This document shows, one piece after another, positions 38,201 through 50,200 of a stretch of DNA of 64,000 nucleotides. Below the pieces are notes generated by a model that did not search any database, was not told the DNA's origin, and was given only the letters and a program-made list of their open reading frames with translations. A program made the translations under genes and the position numbers. The stretch lies in assembly GCA_032622095.1 (NCBI GenBank), contig CP136061.1, forward strand, positions 130,152,754-130,216,753. Reading direction: 5' to 3'. This DNA is from Siphonodentalium dalli (lineage: Eukaryota > Mollusca > Scaphopoda > Gadilida > Siphonodentaliidae). Each line of letters opens with the position of its first letter. Position 1 is the stretch's first letter.

Positions 38201-41200
38201 AATCCTTTGGCGCGGGCTACAGGTCGTACCTTTGGTCTAATCTTTATGAAATTTGTCAAGAATATTGACATTGACATGTAGATGGGAACGAGTCATTTTG
38301 GGGTCATTTGGCCAAAAAACATGGCCGCTGGCAGCCATCTTGGATTTAAAAATTCAATCCATTGGTGCGGGCTACAGGTCGTACTGTTCGTCTGATCATG
38401 AAATGTGTTATGGATGTTAACAATGACATGTAGATGGGAACGAGTCCTTTTGGGGTCATTCGGCCTAAAAACATGGCCGCCAGCAGCCATCTTGGATTTG
38501 ACTCTTTGCATGACTAAATCCTTTGGCACAGGCTACAGGTCTTACCTTTGGTCAGATCATTATGAGATTTGTAAAGACTGTTGACATTGACATGTACATA
38601 GATGGGAATGAGTCATTTTGAGGTAATTCGGAAAAAAACATGGCTGCCGGTGGCCATTTTAGAATTTACTCTTTGCATCACTAAATCCTTTGGCACACCA
38701 TAATCACCTCATCCCTGATCCGATGATTATAAAACTTGTCATGAATGTTGATATGGACATGTACATCTTGTCTTAATTAGACATTTCAATTAGCACATTT
38801 CCTATTCCTCCATTTACTGTCAACCATTAAATTATTCCCCTACCTAAGTTGAGCTACAGTGTCATTGACACTTTCATTATTCACAAAGAGAGGATCTATG
38901 AGATCCATTTAAAATTTATTATTTTGGTACGAAATAGCTTAAGTACCTTTTTGAATCATTATTATGACGTAGCAAGTCACAGGTAACGTGTCCACTAGCT
39001 GTATATAAGGCAGTGGACATCCACAGGTAAGTTCTCTTTTCATCTTTGTGCGACAAGATTGAGGGAAGTAAACGCTATGAGGAAATGAACCACACATTAC
39101 TGTCGGGTTCATTTTTTAGTTTAACCTAATCCGTTCCATATTTTTAACTTGTTGTGACTTCGTTTCAATTTGAGAAACGACACAATACTTGTTAAATTAA
39201 TATCAGAGTGACAATTTCATACTTGAATTTATTTGTCTTACGTAAATAAAATTTAAAAATATCTTTGTTCTGTTGAGAATTGTGGGAAATTTCCCAACTT
39301 CCGGTAACAACGCACGTGGTTTACAATTCCGAATTGAATTCGTCTTTTCCGGTTCGCGTGTCGAACTCTCTTCTGGAACAATGTTTACACAGTCCACTTG
39401 CTATGTTATCTCTGTTCATTTGGTTTTAGAATGTAAGTATTATTTCGAACCTTCGATCAATGAGACAACATTGGATTTGTAGCTTTGTTTACGTTGAAAT
39501 TGTCATGTGACAACATTGGTTTTGTTTACGTTGAAATTGTCACTCACAAATATGTTTCATGTTGACAAATGTAGCGAATGCGTAGGGAGCAAATTAACTG
39601 GCATCGCATCGCAATTTGCTGCCCACATTTGTATGGATTATAGCTATGTAATTTGTCATGACTTTGCTATGAGTTTAGCACAATGATATCTAATTAACTT
39701 ATTTGCTAATCCAAATTTTAACAGTGATTTGCTCCCTGCAAAATTAGGGATCAGGTTTGGGTCCATTTTCGTTTATCTATGAATTAACTCACTGGTTTTG
39801 CTTGGTTCATAGTTCACTATGAATTAGTTTACTATACACACTGAGGTTGTTTGCCAACCAAATAACTTGGTGTCCAGTGATCAGATCGCTCTGACACAAG
39901 TCATAACGTGACTCATCAGTCACCTAATTTCATGGTAAATTTTGAAGTCCCTTTCCTGATCCTTATCAATGGTCAAAAACAGGCTATTTTTCTTCCTCGT
40001 GTGGCCTCGGCTTCAGTAACCCCATTGTCCAGCAGGCTCAGGCTAATCCAATTATCCTCGTTCCATGCTGACCTTGAGGTGGCCCAGCCGCATACTTCAC
40101 CAATGTCACTGTAGGCAAAAGGCGCCATACTGTTCCGAGGGTAAGTTCCAGTGTTCACGGATCCAACCATGCTTGACCGTTCCTGCTGGATCCTACCTCA
40201 GATTTTCGTCCTCCCACATCCCTTTCACTAAGCATGTGCGATGAACCAAGATCTGTCGGTCCCCCAGGGAGCAAATTAACTGGTATCGCTTCACAATTTG
40301 CCATCCAAATTTGGATAATAGCCATGCAATTTGGTATGAATTTGATGTGATTTGAGATTGAGAACAATGCTCCAGTCCTTCCCACGAGGAAAACGCAGCG
40401 AGAGCATTTATTTGCTCCCGTAATTCAGACGATTGCAGTATATTGCACCCATACTTTTTCTCAAACAAAAAGGCATTGTGGAATAGACCTATGTCCAGTT
40501 ACACTTTAATATGCCATAGTTGAACTGAGCTGGTAAAGGATCTAAATAAACCTTCAAATAGTTCACTGTTGACCCAACAATTATAGTCTCCAAGTATTTA
40601 ATGAGATGAGGGTCGGGTGTGAATTTTAGCACCCGTGATTTGAAAATTACGAGTGTGTACGGGTGCGCGAGCTATCACTCCCGTCTCCTGGGAACGACTG
40701 TTGCTCTCTAATCATGTCAATAAGAGGCTATTTGATAATCAAAATTTCCAAAGTAATTTGCTCCCTGGATTTCTGATAAGACCACTTCCCGGGACTCTGC
40801 ATGGCCTTAAGATGCTTGATATTAGGCGGAAGGCAAATTATCGCAAGTGTAGCGGCTGGGGCTGTAGCGATTCATCGTAAATTTCATTGGAGTGATACTT
40901 GTATAGCGATACACGAATCAAGTAATATCTGCATATCTATGGGCTAGTGTAAACCAACGTTTCGGTTTATTCTATGTAAACTATTTAACTGATCTGCTCC
41001 ATAACCATGTAGTTCAATGCGGATAGTGTTCATTTAGAAACACTAGTGGAGTGTATCGTTATCTGTATCGTTTCATTGGTCGGTTATCTGGATTTGTATC
41101 GTGTCATGACCGAGTGTGTCGCCGCTGCCCTAATGGCTGCACAGCATGATTCTGCTTCTCGTCCGATTTTAAGCTGGCTCCGGGTTAGGGGGAAACAGTC

Positions 41201-44200
41201 TGCACATTAATCATACCTCGATGCCTCTTTCCAGGCTTTACTCAGCCCTGTTTATTCAGTTTTTTACTATACTATGGGTATGATAATCTGACATTTAGTT
41301 ACAATTCTAATTAACAGGGCTGAATTATGTTTCTCACTTGGGATTTCGGAAAACGCTTGCTGCTACATGTATATTCCCTTCAAAGATACGTTACACACTG
41401 AACTACATGGTATATTCATCTTTATTCACAAGAAAGGATTCTATGAGATCCGTTTAAAATTTATTATTTTGGTACGAAATAGCTTAAGTACCTTTTTGAA
41501 TCATTATTTATATGACGTAGCAGGTCAAGGTCATTTGTTCACTTGTTATGTATATAAGCAAGTGAGGTCATAGTCAAGATCTCTTTTTCATCTTGTGACT
41601 CGAAGGGAAGTACACGCTATGAGCAAATTGAAAACCACATATTATTGTCGGCTTCATTTAACAATTCCGTTCCAATTTGTTTAATTTGTTGTGACATCGT
41701 TTCATTTTTGGGAAACGACACAATAATTATTAAAATAATATCAGAGTGACAATTTCATTCAATTTCACTTGTTTTATTTTACGCAAAAAATAAAATTAAA
41801 ACTATTTTATTATGTTGAAAATTGTGGGTAATTCCCCAACTTCCGGTTTCGGAGCACGTGGTTTAGAATTCCGAATTGAATTCGAAATTGAATTCGTCTG
41901 TATATATGCAGCCATTCACGTGTTGAACTCTCTTTGGGAATGCCTATACAGCACAGTTGCTATGTTATCTCTGTTCTTGTGGTTTTAGAATGTAAGTATT
42001 AGAACATTCAACCAGTGAGACAACATTGCAGTTATAACTTTGTTTATGTGGAAATTGCCACGTGACAACATTCGTTTTGTTTACGTCGAAATTCTGAAAT
42101 TGTCACTCACACATCTTTTTCATGTTGACATATGTAGCAAAATTAGGGATCAGGTTTGGGTCCTTTTTTCGTTTATCTAGGAATTAACTCACTTGTGTGG
42201 TTTTGCTTGGCTCATAGTTCACTATGAATTCGTTTACAATACAATACACATTGAGATTGTTTGCCAACAAAATAACTTTTGTCAGATCACTGACACAATT
42301 TCACACGTAATAATGTGACACATCAGTCACCTAATTTCCTGGAATATTTTTGGGTCACTTTCCTGATCATTATAACTGGTCATAAAACAAGCAATTTTCT
42401 TCCTCGTATGGCCTCGGTTTCAGTCACCCCATTGTCAAGCAGGTTCAGGCTAATCAAATTCCTCGTTCCATGCAGACCTTGAGGGGCCCCGCCGCATACT
42501 TCACCAATGTCACTATAGGCAAGGCGCCATACTGTTCCGAGGGTGGGTTCCAGTATGCACGGATCCGACCATGCTCGCCCGCTGCTGCTGGATCCTACCT
42601 CAGATTTTCGTCATCCCATCTCCCTTTCACAAGCAGGTGGGACGTACAAAGATCTGTCAGCCCCCTAAGGAGCAACTTAACTGGTATCGCATCACGTCAC
42701 AATTTGCCATCCAAACTTGGATAATAGCCATGCAATTTAGTATGAATTTGATGTGACTTTGAGATTGAGATCAAAATACTTTCATCATGTCAATGTGAGG
42801 CTCTTTATTGGATAATCAAAATTTCCAAAGTAAGTTGCCCCCTGGCGTCTACCCTCGGGTGGAATTGCTGTTAAGACCATTTCCCGGGACTCTGCATGGC
42901 CGTACAATGCTTGCTCTTTGACGGGAGGTGAGTTGTAGCCAGTGTAGCCAATGGGGCTGTGGCAATTCATTATATGTATATTTGACTGATCTGCCCATTC
43001 AACATGTAGTTCAATGCGGATTGTGTTCATTTCGAAACATTAAGTGTGGTGTCATCATGTTGGTGAGGTATCTGGATTTGTGTCGTGACCAAGTATGTCG
43101 CCACCCGCCCTACTGGCTGCACGGTATGATTCAGCTTCACGTCAAGGTTTAAGCTGGCTCCAGTTAGGGGGGGAAACAGTCTGAACATTAATCATACCTC
43201 GATGTCTCTTCCCAGGCTTTTCGCAGCCCTGTTTATTCAGTTTTTTAACTTTAAAGATAGCAAAATCCATGGTTTGGATCTGCCGATCCCACAGTTAGAT
43301 TACAATTCTAATTAACAGGGCTACTTGCCATCCAATGCGAATCCTGATTCTCACTTTTGTTTTCGGAGAGCTCTTGCTGTTTTTTCTTGTGGCTCTAAAA
43401 ATGAACTAGAGTTAATTGCAAGGCATCGAGGTGTGGCAGACGCAGTTTCTCGCCTCCGATTTGGGTCCTGGGAGGTTCGAGGGGAGACCGAGCATTGGAC
43501 CACCAGACAGCGCGCCAGCTGATGCCGGATAATCTCGGGTGCTGTCCATAACAGTGTACATAGCACAGTCATCGGCCGGGGCAGAGACTTTTAACAAACA
43601 CTCAATTTGTTCTACAACCATGAGGTTTTACCAGGGCTCAAACTTATTACCTTTCCACTTGTCACTGATTAGCATTGTCCTTTGTTTATGGGTGACCGTT
43701 CGATTTTTCTGGTGATAAATTTACACAGATCATCTTTCGCCCTTACTACGGTTCCATGGGGCGAAACACCAAGCCTTGGATTCCTTGCAAGTGTCAATCT
43801 GGCTTTCTGCAGTTATAGGCTCTTTTTTCTGCGAACCAAGTTGTGACTCATGTTTCTCTGTGCGTAGAACATTCATCAGCTTTTGACTCTACAGTCTTAG
43901 GACAATCCCAATGGGCTTTTCACCTGTAGTACCAGGATTAGATCTATTCTCGCTCAATATCATGGCTTTACAGTTTGGGTTAGCTTATCAGGTTACAATA
44001 TAGACAATTGAACTCACGCAATCTTCTGGGGTGGCGGTACGGTAGGTAATAACCTGTTCCATGTGAACAGGTGCATTTCAGAACTTTGAGCCTTGCATCA
44101 TGCCACCAACACACGTTGATGCCCTGCTTGAAGGAGTCCTTTGTAGGGGTGCCACGATTAGTCGTATAATCGATGAACTGTTGATAAAGCCGATCATCGA

Positions 44201-47200
44201 TTACCATTTACATCGTCGATTAATATGCATTATTTAATTTTACATCAGGACATGTCCAGTATTATTGAATACTGTGTTTGTTTTACACAGTTTAATCTAC
44301 AACCGATGGGTTAACAACCTGTGATCGCATATCAACGAGATTCCGTCAACAGGAGTACTACTAACCTATGTTGCAAACAGTCTGCAGTTCATTTGATGAT
44401 GCACCATGGTTACTCTTCATGTTGTTGTTAATTCTACAAATTGGCGGCCCTGCAGCTTTGAAATTATGGCGATGTCATTGTATATTTCTACTTGTAAGGC
44501 GGAACTACATCTTTGATATATGCCGACTGTCACTGTCTTCAATGAGCTGAATGCACTTGCCCTTGAATCTGATTGAACCAATGGGAGTTGATTGAAATTC
44601 TCTGGAAACTAGGGAACCTATGGCATTTTAATCAGCAATGTTCTCCATGATGTCATTTGAGTATACTGTGCTTGAATAAGTATCCTTAGAGGTTAATTGT
44701 ATAGGCTATTGCGTATCATGCAGTGAATGCTGAATGAACCTCGATATTATCAAATACAAACCGTCGGCCATTCATTATGCATTCCTACTTTTATATGGTT
44801 TGCATGTTTGGCTATTCAGACACTGAAATTCATATTTACGTTCGTTCTAATGAACTCACAAATTCTATTATCACCATAACATGGCCGATAATTGTGCAGG
44901 TATAGAATACATTCTGTTCATTGGTCAATAAAAGTGGTTTGTGATGCACTTCATTAATGTAAACATGTCCTGAGCCGATTCCTCAAACAACAGCAACATT
45001 GTAGTTACCCAGCACCAAGCCAATAGGCCATATTACAGAATACTTCCACTGATGGTGTTAGGTACGATTAATCGATTATAGTCTATTGTTGCCGACCGAT
45101 TGTCGATTATCAAAATAAATAGTCGTGGCACCTCTGGAATCGGGCATTATTGTACTCAGTGCTCCTTTTTTGACATGCTGTCTTGCATTACTCCAACAGA
45201 CGGGCAATTCGTCTAACGGCGCACATGAGACAATCATTGTTGGCGACAGAGAGTCTCTGCCCGCGGGGAGGACCTAGGGTCCGGGTCCTCGCTGTATGAG
45301 CGACAGACAACCGTCCGACCATACACACATGTGACTGGTCTTCGGTAAATTTTGCCTTCTGTTCACACCTCTGGCATACCTCCTCGACCTCATGTCGACC
45401 GAGTATATGCTTTCTCCTTGGTCGTTGCGGTGGGCTAAAAAAAAAAAAACAATAACTGCTCATGGACCCGGGCCCTTTGGCTGTTAAGAACAATCAGTGA
45501 ATAACAAGCAGACACAATCTTCTTGTTATCAACAGTCTGGTTGTTTTTGGGACCTTAATCATCCATGGCCTGTTCCTTCTTTCAGACTGTTTGAAGTAGT
45601 TCCATCACGATGGGTCTCCTCCTTCTACACATTTTCTAATATGTTACATGCAGACTGCAAAGTATTCCTTTGAATCAAGTGTACGTGTAACTGCATACAC
45701 TATTGGATTGACAGGCTGTGGAGGTAGTTACAACTCAGGACTCTCCGAACTTTTTCTTCTCGATTGTTTCAATACCAGAAAACATTTTGGGAATTTCCAA
45801 GTCCTATAACGCTCTTCATGGACTTAGTTACCTGGGGTTTTTGTTACCAGTTTCCAGACTTAAAGTAACTACCAATCATGGGCATTGTCGGACGGAATAT
45901 GGCCCCTGTCCGGTGTATTAATTCACTGAAGTAAAATACTGTCATTTTGATGGTCAGTCCGAAAATACTTCTTTTGCGCCTTTATCAGTTGGTCGAGTTA
46001 GACACCGTTACTGCCAGTAGGTCGCAAACCTTACAATCATGATGTGGTGGCTATTTAATTCTGGGTTTTCTTCACCATACATGACTTGGTGGTATGTTTC
46101 TAATTGTATTTACAGTTGCCACTTCCTCGTTTTGCATCCATATTGATCATTCAGGTAACAATAGATTTCCTTCCTCTGGTGTCGAAACGTTGGGATATCT
46201 TGGTTCGTTCAGTCACATACCATGGAGCAGGGTGGTCTATGCTTTCTGCATATGACCAGCTTACTCCAGGGAGGAGGTGGCACATGCATGTTCCTGCATA
46301 TGACCTTGGGGAGATTTCACAATTACAGGTTTGTCTGCCTTCAGAACCAAAAGGGGGGGGGGAGGTGCAGAGATTCAGCCAATGGGCTCATTCTTCCACT
46401 TTCTCCACTCTACCTTGTACCATCAATAAAATTTGCAAATCGGTACCTTTTGGATCCATTTGTTGCTACTCAGCAGGTTCAAATTAATTACTCTTAACTA
46501 CAATACAATAGTTTTTCATTCCTCGCAGCCTCCTCCTATGAGTTGATTCTACCATGTAGTTCAGTGTGTAACGTATCTTTGAAGGGAATATAACATTTTC
46601 AATAGAAAATACATATTCCCTATAAGATACTTACACACTGAACTCACAGGTCCCTCCCAAATTGGGATTTCCCCTCCCCGCTGCTCGGTCACACCCCTCG
46701 AATCTTGTAAGAGGATGAAAAAGAGATCTTGACTGTGTCCTCACTTGCTTATATACATAACAAGTGAACAAATGACCTTGACCTGCTACGTCATATAAAT
46801 AATGATTCAAAAAGGTACTTAAGCTATTTCGTACCAAAATAATAAATTTTAACGGATCTCATAGAATCCTTTCTTGTGAATAAAGATGAATATACCATGT
46901 AGTTCAGTGTGTAGGTATCTTATAGGGAATATGTATTTTCTATTGAAAATGTTATTTCTTGTGTCTGCTGGTGTCTGTATGCAAAAAAGAAATAGAGACA
47001 ATTGCAGGGCATCGAGGGAAATCAGACGCAGTTTCTCTCCTCCGGTATGTGTCCTGGGGGGTTCGAGGGGGAACCGAGCGTTGGGCCATCAGACAGCGCG
47101 CCGTCTCATACCGGGTTTTCTCGGGTGCTGTACGTAACAGTTAACATAGCGCAGTCATCGGCCTGGGCAGAGACTTTTAACAGACGCTCAATTTGTTGTT

Positions 47201-50200
47201 TAAACCATGGAGTTACCAGGGCTCAAACTTATTACCTTTCACTTGTCCCTGATTGGCATTGTACTTTGTTTATGGGTAACCAATCGATTCTTCTGAATGT
47301 AAATTCTCCTCTTTACATACACAGATCATCTTTCACCCTTACTAAAGGTTCCGTGTGGCGGAACTCCAAGCCTTGGAATCCTTCCAACAAATTTGCGAAG
47401 GTCAATCTGGTTTTCTACAGCGATCAGCTGCTTTTCCGCAAACCAAGCTGCGAATCACATTTCTAATTGCGTAGAGCATTCATGCTTTCAGCCCAGTTTA
47501 TTACCTCAGACCCGAGGACATTGTTTTAATTTACAAAAACACCATTCATCGAAGGATGTCGGGAAGTATTTCTTCACCAATCGCGTGGCAGAAATGTGGA
47601 ATAAACTTCCAGAATCTATTGTGATCGCAGAGACGCTGGAACAATTCAAAACTCTAATCGATTATCACTTTTACAGCGAAAAAAAAAATCACTTATGATG
47701 GGTAGCTGCATGCACGTCCATGTGACGAACACAAATAAGTTCTTGTATCAGCATTAGTGGAACTAAAGGTCGTATGACCTGTTCCAAGATTAAATGATTT
47801 GATTAACATTTGGCTCTCCAGCAGGGCTCAATATATATTTAATTTTGGGAGAATCAAATGCTGAATCAAGTCAGACATCAAGCACTGAAAATTGAAATGT
47901 TTTGTGAGAATCATTACGAGAATCTATTCTGTGATTCTTGTCGAATCTTAAGGCCTGCTCCAGCCTTAGAAAATTCCCAATGATTGTTCACCTGTAGTAC
48001 CAGGCTCAGATCTATTCTCTGACGATATAGTGGCTTTTATAGTTGGGTTAGCTTATCGGGTTCAAATATAGACAATTGAAATCATGCAATCTTCTGAGGT
48101 GGCTGGTAAGTAATAAATAACCTGTTCCATAGGAACAGGCGCATTTCAGAATTTTGAGCCCTGCGTCATGCCAACGACATACCGTGATGCCCTGAATGAT
48201 TGAGTCCTTCGCCGCCGGGGGGGTTGTGGGTCATTTAGGGCATTGCTGTACTCAGTGCTCCTTTTTGACACGCTGTCTTGAATAAATCAAACAGGCGGGC
48301 ACTCCGTCTAACGGCGCACATGAGGCAATCACCGTTGGCGACAGATGAGTCTCTGTCCACGGGGAGGTACTAGGGTCCGGGTCCTCGGTGTATGATCGAC
48401 AGACAACCGTCAGACCATACGCACATGTGACTGGTCTTCCGTAACATGACTCCTCTCGACCAACTGTCGAACGAGAATATGCCTTCACCTTCGTGGCTAC
48501 AGTGGGTTGGAAACACGAACAGCTCATGGACCTGGGCCCTTCGTCTGTTAAGAACAATCAGTGAATAACAAGAAGACACATTCTTCTTGTTATCAACATT
48601 CTGGTTGTTTTTAGACCTTCATCCTCCACAGCCTGTTCATCCTTTCCGACCGTTTGAAGTTGTTCCATCTCGAGGGGCTTCCTCCTTCCAAACATTTTCT
48701 AATATATTACATTCAGGCCTCCAAGTGTCCCTTTCCATCAAGGTAACTGAATACACTTGATTGGATCGACAGGCTGTGGAGGCAGTTTACAACTCGGGAC
48801 TCTCCGGACTTATTTTCTACTCGATTGTTTCGTTACCAGAAAACATTTTAGGAATTTCAAAATCCTATCACGCTAGTGTTGAACTTTGTTTACCAGGGTT
48901 TTTTTTCCAACCAGTTTCACGGCTCATATTAAATGCTGGTCATGTCATTGTCCGATGGAGATGGTTTATCTCCGGTGTATTTCTTACTCGAAGTAAAGTT
49001 ATGGCACTTTTGAAAACAATAACATGGGTTTTCCTGGGTAGAAATTGGACACTCACTACACTGTGAAGCCTCATTGAATACTAATACGTCGATTGGACAT
49101 TTATCTACTGTCATTTTGACAGTCAGTTACAAAATAATTATTTTGAGCCTTGACCGGTTGTTAACAAAATTGGGTTTGCACCTTTACTGACAGTATGTAG
49201 CAATACTCACAATCATGGTTATGCGGCTATTGAAATCTGTAGGGGTGTAACGATACATCGATGTATCGATGCGACCACGATACAGCACTAACGATATGGT
49301 CATCGATATGGGCATTCAAACGATACATATCTCGATACACAAATTGCATGTTGTTATTACCTATGCACGTAAGTAAGCAGCGGTCGCCACAAACGAGAAA
49401 GATCAGTGTTGAATCAGTATCTAACAAAAAATTAAGGTAATCCCCCACAATAAGTAATAAAAATGATAAGCATTCCCTATTTATCACGGAGTAACAGTGA
49501 GGCCAACAGACCGAATTGTATCAATTTGCATGTGTAGACAATCCGATGCCATCTTCTTGAAACACATGCATTGTATTAATAGAACAATCAGTCGCAAGTG
49601 ATCCACTGATCAAAGCACAGACCTGACCTGAGTGACCTCAATTTTAATGACCTATTTCAATAGTACACGTCATGCAGCAAGTGACCGACTTTGTCAATAA
49701 CATGTCGTTTGCAGCCGGCGGCAAACCTTTGATGCATGCTATTGCTACAATTTTATTTCACTGTTAACCAGAGTGTTGCAGCTGCTGTAGACTCAACCTA
49801 TATTATATCAATCTACATGTATGTATTTCCCGTGTCACGTCAACAATGAATGGACACTGCACTCTGTGCACTGGCCCATGCATGTGGGTTGCTGAGCAAT
49901 TGTTAAACTTCCCGGATTAAACTTGTCAACAGACAATGTACCCCCCTCCCCCAGTTCCCGTTATAAAGTTTACAACTTGACATGAATAATTAATATAAAG
50001 CCCCTCCCATTTAACTGTCAATCTCGTGGCACTGACTGAGAGATTTTCAGAGACGACGTTCCTCATTGGTCAACAGGTAGTGTTTGTAATCTCTAATTAA
50101 ATTTATTCAGACAATGCAGTGCAACAATTTTTTTATTATGGGCTCAATGTCGGCATCTTTATGCTTCCCGGTCCGATGGGATATCACTGATAGTCGATAA

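Larger units (their letters stand above)
41373..46955 (+). mobile_element. DIRS-like retroelement (inner), inserted in the outer one
   Basis: Left ITR 41373-41592 (ATTCCCTTCAAAGATACG at the tip), right ITR 46713-46955 (tip ...TATTGAAAATGTTAT). Internal complementary region 46553-46647 equals, in reverse, right tip plus left tip with this copy's own variants (CCCTTCAAAG, CTTATAGGG). The interior is homologous to the outer element. Minus the hAT-like insertion it is ~4.6 kb. It enters the outer element between 'gctacatgtat' and 'ttcttgtgtctg', at a point where the inner element's own interior reads straight through. Coding frames are decayed. Confidence 0.8.

Noticed and set aside
37000-38800. 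CRISPR-like array of regular repeats
   Set aside because: Units are ~160 bp and similar throughout, without short repeats and unique spacers; the context is eukaryotic.
45188-45493. 101-aa minus-strand ORF, with a similar one at 48252-48557
   Set aside because: The two are the homologous DNA of the inner and outer DIRS-like elements; the frames diverge and no known domain is seen.
46104-46487. 127-aa + strand ORF as possible DIRS recombinase
   Set aside because: Its homologue at 50582-50818 shifts frame early, and I see no tyrosine recombinase R-H-x-x-R...Y pattern.
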